Below, in pieces: positions 20,329 through 28,884 of a DNA stretch of 64,000 nt. The first letter of the stretch is position 1; every line of letters starts with the position of its first letter. The notes under the pieces are model-generated. The model was not told where the DNA came from. It did not search any database and saw nothing but the letters and a program-made list of their open reading frames with translations. The translations under genes and the position numbers were made by a program. This stretch comes from PALSA-911 sp963743035 (GTDB lineage Bacteria; Pseudomonadota; Alphaproteobacteria; Acetobacterales; Acetobacteraceae): positions 1-64,000 of the forward strand of contig CAVUOB010000011.1 in NCBI GenBank assembly GCA_963743035.1. Direction: 5' to 3'.

Positions 20329-20468
20329 GGCCTCCCTGATGCTCCCGTGCCTTCAAATCCGCGGCCGGGTTATTGTGTGGCGGGAGCTTAGATCAGAAAA
20401 TTCGCCTCAGCCATGGCAATTGTTTTCGCCCGCAGCCATGCGGCAGGGCCGGGCCGCGCCCGCGGGAA

Positions 20469-20987
20469 TCAGACGAGCCCGAGCAACTGGGCGAGGGCAA
20501 CCGGATCGACGCGGTACGGGGATTCTCGTCCCTCGCAGAAATGATGATCGTGCAGCAGGTGGACGATGAGGCCGGGGCCCTGCATCGCCTGGCCTGTCCG
20601 CAGGTTCTCGATCCGCCAGTCGACCGAGGAAAACGGCAATCCCCGTCCCGTGCACTGCATATGGTCCGGATCGGGTGACCATGGGCAGATCTGGAAACCC
20701 AGATATTGCTGGATGCGCACCTTGTGCACGCCGTTGACGACCGCTTCATGCGTGGGGGAGGCGTTCGCCGCTGCGATCAATGCCTCGATCGCCGCGGCGA
20801 GTGTTTCGAAGGTGATCCCGGTCCGCTGCATCGCCAGCTCGTCGTCGGCCAGGACGGCGCGCAGGCTTTCGTTCGGCCCCAGGAATCCCGCCACGGATAG
20901 CGCCCCTGGCCGCATGCGGGCCTCGATCCGCTCCAGGTCGGGGGTGGAGGATGTCATGGCCTGAGCAAGGAACTCCTGATGGCGCAT
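20469..20987 (-). CDS. uncharacterised protein, third gene of the caspase-like operon
   Basis: 172 residues from ATG 20987, one base after the preceding stop (TGACATG); a second Met at 20957 is possible. No signal peptide or membrane segment. An Ala/Leu-rich helical region (about 30-75, ITFETLAAAIEALIAAANAS) precedes a mixed alpha/beta part with IQQYLGFQICPWSP, SVDWRIENLRTGQ and GLIVHLLHDHHFCEG, then YRVDPVALAQLLGL. The Cys and clustered His residues could bind a metal. I do not recognise the family with certainty. Function unknown; operon position suggests a partner of the two upstream products. Confidence 0.7.
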   Translation of the reverse strand: MRHQEFLAQAMTSSTPDLERIEARMRPGALSVAGFLGPNESLRAVLADDELAMQRTGITFETLAAAIEALIAAANASPTHEAVVNGVHKVRIQQYLGFQICPWSPDPDHMQCTGRGLPFSSVDWRIENLRTGQAMQGPGLIVHLLHDHHFCEGRESPYRVDPVALAQLLGLV

Positions 20988-20988
20988 G

Positions 20989-21855
20989 TCAGCCGGCGCG
21001 GCGTGCCTGCGCTGCCCGCGCGGGCAGGATGGGCTCGATCGGACCGACCGCGTTGACGGCTGCGGCGACGGGCACCATGGCGTTGATCCGGAAGCGGCCA
21101 TCCGGCGATCCCAGCCGCAGGAACACGACATAGGCGGGCTGAAGGTAGTCCTGATCCTCGTCCCAACCCAGCTCGAAATAGGCGAGGCGTATGTCCGTCA
21201 CCTCAATATGTCCTTCGCCGCCGCCATAGCGCCGGCGCACCTCCGCGAGGGCCTCCTCCACCGGACGCAGTCCCAGCACCGGTGCGTGCACGCGCTCGAT
21301 CTCGTGCCAGAGATGATCGATCCCCGTGAGCCCGCGTTCATGGTCGAGATAGACGACCGTCCGGCCCCCGGCGCCCTCAACGGGGAGGCCGTCCAGGATC
21401 CGGTGGAACGGGACCCGGACGCCGATGATCCGCTCTTCGTGGTTCTTGCCGCCCTGCTCGGCATGGGCGACATGCAGGCGCTGGACACGCATCCGCTCCA
21501 GCCCGGTGGGAAGCGCGTGCCGCCCGAGGGCATCCATGGCCAGGCGGGTCGCTTCCTCGTCCTCGATGACGAGGTGTCCCCGCCCGTCATCCACCTGCCA
21601 GCGTGCCGTGTGCCGGTACTGCCATCCGCCGGAACGCGCAAACAGTTTCAGCCCCCAGCCGGATGGCTCCGAGTAGGATATGCCGCGCGCATTGAGGATG
21701 AAGGTGCCGGCCTCGACCGTGGGTCGCAGGCCGAAATGGCTGCCCACCCGGCGGACGGCATCCTGCGTGGCCTCCGGGCGGCGCAGCCGGTAGATGTTCA
21801 CGCCATGCGGCAGTTCGAACTTGTAGTCCCTGTAGGACGCTATTTCAGCCATCAC
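20989..21855 (-). CDS. uncharacterised protein with PepSY/YycI-like segment, second gene of the caspase-like operon
   Basis: 288 residues, no signal peptide, no membrane segment. The C-terminal two thirds show a strand-rich pattern: IGVRVPFHRILDGLPVEGAG, then RTVVYLDHERGLTGIDHLWH, then VEEALAEVRRRYGG and LQPAYVVFLRL. The V-F-x-R-x-x-D-G-L-P-V-x-G-x-G rhythm followed by a two-strand hairpin recalls PepSY/YpeB/YycI domains, which often serve as propeptides or inhibitors of proteases; that link is inference. Lies 36 bases after the caspase-like gene and one base before the third gene. Confidence 0.65.
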   Translation of the reverse strand: MMAEIASYRDYKFELPHGVNIYRLRRPEATQDAVRRVGSHFGLRPTVEAGTFILNARGISYSEPSGWGLKLFARSGGWQYRHTARWQVDDGRGHLVIEDEEATRLAMDALGRHALPTGLERMRVQRLHVAHAEQGGKNHEERIIGVRVPFHRILDGLPVEGAGGRTVVYLDHERGLTGIDHLWHEIERVHAPVLGLRPVEEALAEVRRRYGGGEGHIEVTDIRLAYFELGWDEDQDYLQPAYVVFLRLGSPDGRFRINAMVPVAAAVNAVGPIEPILPARAAQARRAG

Positions 21856-21891
21856 ACTGTTCCCTTCCCATGACCGACAGGCGCGTCGCGG

Positions 21892-22587
21892 TCAGCTGTA
21901 CCATTTCCAGGCGAGCCAGTTCGTGGCCGTCACATTGAAGTCGCGCCAGTCGATGGTTTCATATTCACGCCGGTTGATGGCCTCCTGCTGGGTTGCCCCC
22001 GCGGCGATGGCGATCGCCGTCTGGTTGGGACCGGAAGCAACCGCATCGGCGAGCCACGCATTCGACAGGCCGGCGCCGGACGCCGCATCGTTGCCGAAAC
22101 TGGCGCCGCGGCCGCCGTCGTCATAGCCGAGGCCGACGAAACCGAAGACGATGTGGACGCCCTGCATGGGCCCGAACCATTCGCTGACATTCGCCGCGTC
22201 GGCCTGCAGCACGAGGTCGCAGGCGTCGAAGACCACCCATTTCAGCGATTTGGCGCCGAGCTTCCACTGGTCGGAAGACGCGAGGCAGTTGGTGTGCTGG
22301 GCGGTGAAGGCAATCTGAAACACGCTGCCCGAATTGCCGCCATGGTCGGCGAAGTAGCAGAAATGGACGTTGTCGCTCCAGTTCAGCGAATCGCCGCCAA
22401 AGGCGGGGCTGCGGAAATCCGTTTCCCAGGCGTTCAGGTCGCCCCAATCGAACACGCTGGTGTGGCCGTGCGCCGCCATCGCGTTCTGGAACCCTTCCGC
22501 ATCGTTGGCGCGGTTGCCCAGATTGTTCTGCTTGCAGGGGCCGGAGAAAGTATTGATCCACTCGACGCCCGTTCTCACGATGGTCAT
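21892..22587 (-). CDS. caspase/gingipain-like (clan CD) putative cysteine peptidase, DUF6345-like
   Basis: 231 residues. It carries the two catalytic motifs of clan CD peptidases (caspases, gingipains, legumain, separase): a hydrophobic strand ending in Asp-His-Gly (VHFCYFADHGG, His82) and a second strand ending in Asp-Ala-Cys (LKWVVFDAC, Cys123), about 40 residues apart as in that fold. It resembles the DUF6345 family as I remember it; this was not checked. No signal peptide or membrane segment. A strong Shine-Dalgarno (AGGAGG) precedes ATG 22587. First of three co-directional genes. Whether it is an active protease, and on what, cannot be said. Confidence 0.7.
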   Translation of the reverse strand: MTIVRTGVEWINTFSGPCKQNNLGNRANDAEGFQNAMAAHGHTSVFDWGDLNAWETDFRSPAFGGDSLNWSDNVHFCYFADHGGNSGSVFQIAFTAQHTNCLASSDQWKLGAKSLKWVVFDACDLVLQADAANVSEWFGPMQGVHIVFGFVGLGYDDGGRGASFGNDAASGAGLSNAWLADAVASGPNQTAIAIAAGATQQEAINRREYETIDWRDFNVTATNWLAWKWYS

Positions 22588-22978
22588 GCCGTATCCTCCT
22601 CTGGAATGTTCGGGCTATTGCCCTGGAGACTTCCCGTCAGCCGGATCTCCGGAGGCGCGACCCGCGTGCATCCCGCCGAGCCGCAAGGCATTTTGCGTTT
22701 GGCCGGAGGGCCGGGGCCCGGACGCGGTTGGCGGATTGAGCGGCTGGGTGAGCCGCCTGGGCTTTCGAAGCGAGCGAGAATGTCATCGCCGCAGTCGTGC
22801 TGACCGATGCCATGCAGCGCCCTCTGCGGTAGAGGTGTGGCAGAAGACGGATGGAGCACCGCAACGAAACCACCCTAGCCGAGTTTGCCCGCGCGCCGTG
22901 TGATCCACATCACCATCGGCTTTCGCGACGGCATTGCCGTCGCGCGATGCGGCTTCGGGAGTCTCGATCAGATCAATC
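22588..22978. other. intergenic region upstream of the caspase-like operon
   Basis: About 390 bases with no convincing gene on either strand. It holds the Shine-Dalgarno and presumably the promoter of the caspase-like operon, and a GCGACGGC-ATT-GCCGTCGC hairpin at 22925-22943 that lies downstream of tRNA-Leu and could be its terminator, although no T run follows. Confidence 0.5.
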
Positions 22979-23064
22979 TGGTGCCCGCCGCCGGACTCGA
23001 ACCGGCACGCCCTACAGGACTGCGGATTTTAAGTCCGCTGCGTCTACCATTCCGCCAGGCGGGC
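22979..23064 (-). tRNA. tRNA-Leu (anticodon TAA)
   Basis: 86 bases including an encoded CCA. Reading the minus strand: acceptor GCCCGCC pairs with GGCGGGC before A-CCA; D arm contains AATGGTAGACGC; the anticodon stem-loop is GCGGA-CTTAAAA-TCCGC, giving anticodon TAA; a long variable arm (class II tRNA) follows; the T arm is GCCGG-TTCGAGT-CCGGC. All stems pair. It decodes UUA and UUG. No integrase or attachment-site duplication was seen beside it. Confidence 0.95.
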
Positions 23065-23077
23065 ACGCGGCCTGTAT

Positions 23078-23989
23078 CTAGCCCTTTGCCACCGCGCAGG
23101 CGATATCCAGTGCGCGGCGGATCAGCGTGTCGCTGGCTTCCGGGGTGCGGAAGGCGCTGTGCGCCGACAGGGTCACGTTGTCCAGCGTCGTCAGCACATG
23201 TCCGGCCGGCAGCGGCTCGATATCGAACACGTCCAGCCCGGCATGGCCGATCTGGCCGGAGCGCAGCGCGGCGATCATCGCCGCCTCGTCCACCACCGCG
23301 CCGCGCGCGGTGTTCACCAGGATCGCGCCCGGGCGCATCCGCGCGATCCGCCCGGCGCCGAGGAAGCCGCGCGTCTCATCGGTCAGCAGCAGATGCACGG
23401 AAAGCACGTGGCTTTCGGCCAGCAGCCGGTCCAGATCGACGAATTCCACGCCGGGGGCGGTCTTCGGGCTGCGATTCCAGGCGATCACCCGCATCCCCGA
23501 GCCGCCGGCGATCCTTGCCACCTGCTCGGCGATGCCGCCATAGCCCAGCAGCCCGATGGTCTTGCCGGTCAGCTGCCTGCCTTCGGTGCGGATCCACTCG
23601 CCGCGCCGCAGCCCGCCATCCATGCGCGCCAGGCCGCGCGCCGCCGCCCACATCAGCGCGATCGCATGCTCGGCCACGGCGATATCGCCATAGCCCTTGA
23701 TGATGTGCACGGTGATGCCGAGCGCTTCCAGCTCCTCCGGGTTCATGTAGCTGCGCGCGCCGGTGCCCAGGAAGATGACGTGCTTCAGGTCCTTGCACTG
23801 TGCCATCGTCGCGGTGGGCAGTTGCGTATGGTCGTTCAGGATGAACTGATAGCCGGCCAGCAGCCCCGGCAGCGCGTCGGGCGGGATATCGGCCTGCTCG
23901 TTCACGTCCACCGGCGGGTCGCCGGGCCGCTTGTTGGCGTGGTAGACATCCGCCAGCGCATCGACGGCGTCGATGAACAGACCCTTCAT
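23078..23989 (-). CDS. D-isomer-specific 2-hydroxyacid dehydrogenase
   Basis: 303 residues. NAD(P)-binding motif GLLGYGGIAEQVA (about 147-159) and the catalytic Arg-Glu-His set: ILVNTARGAVVDEAAM, VFDIEPLP and TLSAHSAFRTPE. Reduces a 2-keto acid or oxidises a D-2-hydroxy acid in the cytosol. It is most like the glycerate/glyoxylate/phosphoglycerate branch, but the substrate cannot be fixed. Ends 13 bases before the tRNA-Leu gene on the same strand; no operon partner. Confidence 0.88.
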   Translation of the reverse strand: MKGLFIDAVDALADVYHANKRPGDPPVDVNEQADIPPDALPGLLAGYQFILNDHTQLPTATMAQCKDLKHVIFLGTGARSYMNPEELEALGITVHIIKGYGDIAVAEHAIALMWAAARGLARMDGGLRRGEWIRTEGRQLTGKTIGLLGYGGIAEQVARIAGGSGMRVIAWNRSPKTAPGVEFVDLDRLLAESHVLSVHLLLTDETRGFLGAGRIARMRPGAILVNTARGAVVDEAAMIAALRSGQIGHAGLDVFDIEPLPAGHVLTTLDNVTLSAHSAFRTPEASDTLIRRALDIACAVAKG

Positions 23990-24130
23990 GTGAAACCCTT
24001 TTCAAACCCTTCCGGCGCGACCGAGTCTGCGCAGGCGGAGCGATCTCCGCAAGCGCCCCTCTTCCTCGGCGCGGAGTCCTTCCCTTAACACTGCCCACTG
24101 CAACATCGTCCCGTCAGACCCGGATCCTGG

Positions 24131-26035
24131 ATGTCCCGACCGCCCCGCGCCCTGCCCACGGACCGCCCTGCTGGACAAACTGGCGCACGCCCGACCGGAC
24201 GCGCGCTCGCGCGCACGGCTGAGGCGGCCGACGTTCCGGACCGCCCGCGGCGCGCGGAACCGAAGCCGGCCAGGGCCAGGCCGGGGCGCCGGCGCTGGCG
24301 CGTGCTGGCCTGGGGCTTCATCGCGCTGATCTGGGGCGGGCTCGCGCTCGCGGCCATGCTGCTGTGGTTCGCCCACGACCTGCCGCGCCCGGAAGCCGCC
24401 CTCGACGCCGCGCGCCGGCCCAGCCTGACGCTGCAGGATCGGAGCGGGCAGATCCTTGCCACTTTCGGCGATGTCGTCGGCGACCCGCTGCGGCTGTCGG
24501 ACATGCCCGCCTACCTGCCGGCCGCCGCCGTGTCGGTGGAGGACCGGCGCTTCTGGACCCATCCCGGCATCGACCTGATCGGCCTGGCGCGCGCCGGCTT
24601 CACCAATCTGCGCGCCGGCCACGTGGTGCAGGGCGGCTCCACCATCACCCAGCAGGTCGCCAAGAACCTGTTCCTGACCAATGCCCGCACCTTCCGGCGC
24701 AAGGTGCAGGAACTGATGCTGACGCTCTGGCTGGAGCACAGTTTTTCCAAGAAGGAGATCCTGGAGATCTGGCTGAACCGCGTCTATCTCGGCTCCGGCG
24801 CCTGGGGGATGGACGCGGCGGCGCGGATGTATTTCGGCGTCTCCGCCCGCAAGGTCACGCTGTGGCAGGCCGCCGTGCTGGCGGGGCTGCCGCGCGCGCC
24901 GTCGCGCTTCAATCCCCGCACCAACCCCGACGCCGCCGCAGCCCGCGGGCGGGACGTGCTGGCGGCCATGGCGGAGACCGGCGCCATCACCCAGGAACAG
25001 GCAAAGCAGGCATCGGCGCAGATGAATTTCGCCCTGGCCGCCCCCGCGTCCCCCGGCTGGTATGCGGACTGGCTGGCGGAACAGGCGCAAAGCCTGGTGC
25101 CCGCCAACGCCGATGCCGTGGTGCGCAGCACACTGGATCTGCGGCTGCAGGAATTCGCGCAATCCCGGCTGGCCGCGATCCTGGACGGGCCGGGCGCCGC
25201 CGCCGGCGTCGGCCAGGGCGCGGTGGTGATCCTGGATCCCGCCAGCGGCGCGGTGCGCGCCATGGTCGGCGGGCGGGACTACCGCAAGAGCCCGTTCAAT
25301 CGCGCCGTGCTGGCCCGCCGCCAGCCCGGATCCGCCTTCAAGCCCTTCGTCTTCCTCGCCGCGCTGCAGGCCGGTGTCACCCCGTCCGATACCGTGCTGG
25401 ACGCGCCGATCCGCATCGGCAACTGGAGCCCGTCCAATTTCGAGCGGAAATACGCCGGCGAGATCACCGTGGAGGAAGCGCTCGCCGAATCCGTCAACAC
25501 CGCTGCGGTCCGCCTGCTGCAACTGGCTGGCGGCCCGCGCAAGGTGATCGCCGTCGCGCAAAGCCTGGGCATCGCCGGCAAGCTGCCGCCCGACGCCTCC
25601 CTCGCACTCGGCACCGGAGAGGTCGGGCTGCTGGAACTGACCGCCGCCTATGCCCCGTTCTTCAACGGCGGCATGCGGGTGACGCCGTATGGCGTGGAGG
25701 CCGTCACCGCCGACCGGCAGAAGCTGGCCCTGCCGCGCCCGGCGACCGAAGCGGTCATCTCCCCGGACGAGGCCGGGATGATGATGCGCATGCTCACCGC
25801 CGTGGTCAGCCGCGGCACCGGCCGAGCCGCCGCCATCCCCGGCGCGATGGTCGCCGGCAAGACCGGCACCACCCAGGATTACCGTGACGGCTGGTTCATC
25901 GGCTGGACCAGCGCGGGCGGCGGCAACCTGATCGGCGTCTGGCTCGGCAATGACGACAACCAGCCGATGCGCAACGTCCAGGGCGGCGGCCTGCCCGCCC
26001 GGCTGTTCCACGACATCGCCCTGGGGCTGCGCTGA
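24131..26035 (+). CDS. penicillin-binding protein 1A-type bifunctional transglycosylase/transpeptidase
   Basis: 634 residues. A basic cytoplasmic tail (1-55) and one membrane anchor (about 58-80) lead to the GT51 domain with catalytic Glu137 in SVEDRRFWTHPGID, then GGSTITQQVAKNLFL and RKVQELMLTLWLEHSFSKKE. The transpeptidase domain has SxxK at Ser401 (GSAFKPF), SVN at 454-456 and KTGTT at 577. Polymerises and crosslinks peptidoglycan in the periplasm. It is shorter than E. coli PBP1A, lacking the OB insertion, and resembles the PbpC/PBP1-like enzymes of alphaproteobacteria. The stop codon lies within an 18-base tandem repeat. Confidence 0.9.
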   Translation: MSRPPRALPTDRPAGQTGARPTGRALARTAEAADVPDRPRRAEPKPARARPGRRRWRVLAWGFIALIWGGLALAAMLLWFAHDLPRPEAALDAARRPSLTLQDRSGQILATFGDVVGDPLRLSDMPAYLPAAAVSVEDRRFWTHPGIDLIGLARAGFTNLRAGHVVQGGSTITQQVAKNLFLTNARTFRRKVQELMLTLWLEHSFSKKEILEIWLNRVYLGSGAWGMDAAARMYFGVSARKVTLWQAAVLAGLPRAPSRFNPRTNPDAAAARGRDVLAAMAETGAITQEQAKQASAQMNFALAAPASPGWYADWLAEQAQSLVPANADAVVRSTLDLRLQEFAQSRLAAILDGPGAAAGVGQGAVVILDPASGAVRAMVGGRDYRKSPFNRAVLARRQPGSAFKPFVFLAALQAGVTPSDTVLDAPIRIGNWSPSNFERKYAGEITVEEALAESVNTAAVRLLQLAGGPRKVIAVAQSLGIAGKLPPDASLALGTGEVGLLELTAAYAPFFNGGMRVTPYGVEAVTADRQKLALPRPATEAVISPDEAGMMMRMLTAVVSRGTGRAAAIPGAMVAGKTGTTQDYRDGWFIGWTSAGGGNLIGVWLGNDDNQPMRNVQGGGLPARLFHDIALGLR

Positions 26036-26074
26036 GCTCTGGGGCTGCGCTGAGCCCTGGGGTTGCGCTAAACG
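26021..26074. repeat. 18-base tandem repeat, three units, across the PBP stop codon
   Basis: Units CTGGGGCTGCGCTGAGCT, CTGGGGCTGCGCTGAGCC and CTGGGGTTGCGCTAAACG start at 26021, 26039 and 26057. The unit is a whole number of codons and contains Leu-Gly-Leu-Arg-stop, so the last codons and stop of the PBP gene are triplicated in frame. Probably replication slippage; the third unit has diverged. Confidence 0.8.
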
Positions 26075-26212
26075 CGGCCATCAATTCGGCACGACCTCAA
26101 CCGATACCTGTTGCGGGCCGCAACAGGGACGGGGATATTTTTGCCCGGCGCCCTGCGGATCAGGGGCGTCCAAATAAAGGCTCTTGAACAAGAAGCCATA
26201 GGGAGAAAGCCC

Positions 26213-27220
26213 ATGTCTCCATCAAATCGCAGCACCGGCGCCACGCGGCGCCAACTCCTGGTTTCTGCCGCGGTCTCGGGCGCCGCCTTGGCATGGCCCG
26301 GCAGCACGCAGGCCCGGATGCCGCTCGGGCAGCCGCAGGCACCCTATTTCTACCGCTTCCGGCTGGGCCAGGCGGAGTGCACGATCGTCTCCGACGGGCA
26401 GCTGCCGCTGGGCGATCCCAATGCGGCTTTCCTGAAAATATCCAGGGAGGAGATGGCGCGCGAGCTGACCGACAACTTCCTGCCAACCAACAATGCCGTC
26501 CTGGAACAGAACATCCTGGTGGCCAATTTCGGCGACAGGGTGGTGCTGTTCGACACCGGCATGGGGACCGACAGGCTGTTCGGCGATTCGACCGGCAAGC
26601 TGCTCAACACCCTTCGCCAGGCCGGGATCGACCCCGCCGGCGTCGATGCCGTGGTGATGAGCCACGCCCATATCGACCATTGCGGCGGGCTGATCGGCGC
26701 CGATGGCCGTCCGAACTTTCCCAATGCGCAGTATTTCATCGGCGAGGCGGATTTTGCCTACTGGACGGACGATGCCGTCATTCCGTCCAACTACCCGGCG
26801 CGGGCACATTTTCTCGGCCAGGCGCGCAACAACCTGCTGCCGGTCAAGGACCGCATCCATTTCTACAAGGACAATGAGGAGATCCTGCCGGGCATCACCG
26901 CATTGTCTGCGCCGGGCCATACGGTCAGCCACACGATCTTCATGATCAACTCCGGCGGCCAGCAGCTCTGCTATATCGGCGACCTCGCGCACCACCCGGT
27001 GCTGCTGCTGGAACGCCCGCGAACGCAATTCGCCTACGACACCGATCCTGCCCAGTCGGCGGAGAGCCGGGTGCGCATGCTGGACATGCTGGCGGCCAAT
27101 CGCATTCCGCTGCTGGCCTATCACTTCGCCTGGCCCGGGATCGGGCACGTCGCCAAACAGGGGGAGGGCTTCCGCTACTTCCCGACGCCGACGGACATGG
27201 GGTCGGTCACCGCCCTGTAG
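26213..27220 (+). CDS. exported MBL-fold metallohydrolase
   Basis: 335 residues from ATG 26213, preceded by GGGAGAAAG. TRRQLLVSAAVSGAALAWPG is a twin-arginine signal. The metal-binding motif is VMSHAHIDHCGG, with GHTVSHTIF, YIGDLAHHPVL and a final AYHFAWPGIGH supplying later His/Asp ligands of a binuclear site. Similar proteins include lactonases and other periplasmic hydrolases; a close cytoplasmic relative is encoded at 40374. Substrate unknown. It begins 178 bases after the PBP gene. Confidence 0.85.
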   Translation: MSPSNRSTGATRRQLLVSAAVSGAALAWPGSTQARMPLGQPQAPYFYRFRLGQAECTIVSDGQLPLGDPNAAFLKISREEMARELTDNFLPTNNAVLEQNILVANFGDRVVLFDTGMGTDRLFGDSTGKLLNTLRQAGIDPAGVDAVVMSHAHIDHCGGLIGADGRPNFPNAQYFIGEADFAYWTDDAVIPSNYPARAHFLGQARNNLLPVKDRIHFYKDNEEILPGITALSAPGHTVSHTIFMINSGGQQLCYIGDLAHHPVLLLERPRTQFAYDTDPAQSAESRVRMLDMLAANRIPLLAYHFAWPGIGHVAKQGEGFRYFPTPTDMGSVTAL

Positions 27221-27297
27221 ACGCCGCCGGCGCAGTGCGTGGGACCGGGCCTTGCCGCGCAGGGTCCGGAGCCTCGTGGCGGCCTCGTCTCTTGCAA

Positions 27298-27317
27298 ATA
27301 TGCGGATATCCTTATAT
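27298..27317. promoter_or_regulatory. 20-base palindrome upstream of ahcY, candidate operator
   Basis: ATATGCGGATATCCTTATAT: GGATATCC is a perfect 8-base palindrome and ATAT flanks it at equal distance on both sides, so 16 of 20 positions are symmetric. It is AT-rich in high-GC surroundings and ends 30 bases before the ahcY start, where a promoter would be. ArsR-type SahR/SamR repressors control ahcY in many proteobacteria; assignment to them is inference. Confidence 0.5.
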
Positions 27318-27347
27318 GAGGCCGCCACCCTAGCGAAAGACATTCCC

Positions 27348-28661
27348 ATGAGCGCTGCCGCGAACACGAAATTCACCGACTACAAGGTCAAGGACATCTC
27401 GCTCGCCGAGTGGGGCCGCAAGGAAATCGCCATGGCCGAGGACGAGATGCCCGGCCTGATGGCGCTGCGGGCCGAGTTCGGCAAGTCCAAGCCGCTCGCG
27501 GGCGCGCGCATCGTCGGCTGCCTGCACATGACCATCCAGACCGCCGTGCTGATCGAGACGCTGACCGCGCTCGGCGCCAGCGTGCGCTGGTCGTCCTGCA
27601 ACATCTTCTCCACCCAGGACCACGCCGCCGCCGGCGTCGCCGCCGCGGGTATTCCGGTCTTCGCCTGGAAGGGCATGGACGAGCAGGAATTCTGGTGGTG
27701 CATCGAGCAGACGCTGCGCGGCCCCGATGGCTGGACGCCCAACATGATCCTGGACGATGGCGGCGACGTGACCGCCATCATGCATGACAAATACCCGGAA
27801 ATGCTGGCGGATGTCCGCGGCCTGTCGGAGGAAACCACCACCGGCGTGCATCGCCTGTGGGAAATGGCCAAGGCCGGCCGTCTGCTGGTGCCCGCCATCA
27901 ACGTGAACGACAGCGTCACCAAGTCCAAGTTCGACAATCTCTATGGCTGCCGGGAGAGCCTGGTCGACGGCATCCGTCGCGGCACGGACGTGATGATGGC
28001 CGGCAAGGTCGCGGTGGTCGCCGGCTTCGGCGATGTCGGCAAGGGCTCGGCCGCCTCGCTGCGCAATGCCGGCTGCCGCGTCATGGTCACCGAAATCGAC
28101 CCGATCTGCGCCCTGCAGGCGGCGATGGAGGGCTACGAGGTGGTGACCATGGAAGACGCCGCCCCGAAGGGTGACATCTTCGTGACCGCCACCGGCAACG
28201 TGGACGTGATCACGCTCGATCACATGCGCGCCATGAAGCACCGCGCCGTGGTCTGCAATATCGGCCATTTCGACAGCGAGATACAGATCGACAGCCTGCG
28301 CAACTACAAGTGGGAAAACGTCAAGCCGCAGGTGGACGAGGTCGTGTTCCCCGAAGGCAAGCGCCTGATCGTGCTGTCCGAGGGGCGGCTGGTGAACCTC
28401 GGCAACGCCACCGGGCATCCGAGCTTCGTGATGTCCGCGTCCTTCACCAACCAGGTGCTGGCGCAGATCGAGCTCTGGACCGCCAAGCCCGGCACCTATG
28501 AGCGTCAGGTCTACACCCTGCCCAAGCATCTCGACGAGAAGGTGGCGGCGCTGCATCTGGCCAAGGTTGGCGCCAAACTGACCAGGCTGACGCCGAAGCA
28601 GGCCGAATATATCGGCACGCCCGCGGCGGGCCCGTTCAAGCACGAGCTATATCGTTACTGA
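27348..28661 (+). CDS. ahcY: adenosylhomocysteinase (S-adenosylhomocysteine hydrolase)
   Basis: 437 residues from ATG 27348. Cleaves S-adenosylhomocysteine to homocysteine and adenosine, closing the methyl cycle; tetrameric, NAD-bound, cytosolic. Family signatures are intact: SSCNIFSTQDHAAAG, AINVNDSVTKSKFDNLYGCR, NAD motif VVAGFGDVGKGSA (residues 226-233 for the Gly-rich turn), and the C-terminal HLDEKVAALHLAKVGAKLT with KHELYRY, the conserved end. Monocistronic, with a palindrome over the promoter region and a strong hairpin downstream. Confidence 0.97.
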   Translation: MSAAANTKFTDYKVKDISLAEWGRKEIAMAEDEMPGLMALRAEFGKSKPLAGARIVGCLHMTIQTAVLIETLTALGASVRWSSCNIFSTQDHAAAGVAAAGIPVFAWKGMDEQEFWWCIEQTLRGPDGWTPNMILDDGGDVTAIMHDKYPEMLADVRGLSEETTTGVHRLWEMAKAGRLLVPAINVNDSVTKSKFDNLYGCRESLVDGIRRGTDVMMAGKVAVVAGFGDVGKGSAASLRNAGCRVMVTEIDPICALQAAMEGYEVVTMEDAAPKGDIFVTATGNVDVITLDHMRAMKHRAVVCNIGHFDSEIQIDSLRNYKWENVKPQVDEVVFPEGKRLIVLSEGRLVNLGNATGHPSFVMSASFTNQVLAQIELWTAKPGTYERQVYTLPKHLDEKVAALHLAKVGAKLTRLTPKQAEYIGTPAAGPFKHELYRY

Positions 28662-28665
28662 AAAG

Positions 28666-28709
28666 TTAAAGGATGGCCGGTATTCGGGAGAATACCGGCC
28701 GCCCTTTAA
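28666..28709 (+). terminator. strong hairpin after ahcY
   Basis: An 11-base perfect stem, GGCCGGTATTC with loop GGGA and GAATACCGGCC, is extended outside by TTAAAGG and CCTTTAA, starting four bases after the ahcY stop. No long T run follows, but stem strength and position make it the likely ahcY transcript end. A second hairpin, CCGCCGG/CCGGCGG, lies at 28741-28765. Confidence 0.75.
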
Positions 28710-28884
28710 CCCATTATCTTCGCGCCGAATTCAGGCGTAACCGCCGGTTTCATTGAAGCCGGCGGCCGTGCGTTCAGGGGCAGTCTCGGTATTTTAACAG
28801 TTCTGCCACGATTTTATGCTGGTTGCCGGCACCGCGGCTCTACTAGAAAGCAGCCGCCCCCCTGCAGCAGAACGGAATCGTTCG

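Noticed and set aside
22979..23064. tRNA-Leu as an integration site of a genomic island
   Set aside because: No integrase gene next to it and no duplicate of the tRNA 3' end was seen within the window.
24002..26011. Minus-strand open frame of 669 codons opposite the PBP gene
   Set aside because: The PBP on the plus strand has all catalytic motifs; this is its shadow.
27221..27347. SAH or SAM riboswitch in the ahcY leader
   Set aside because: No recognisable conserved core; the leader is short and dominated by a DNA-type palindrome.
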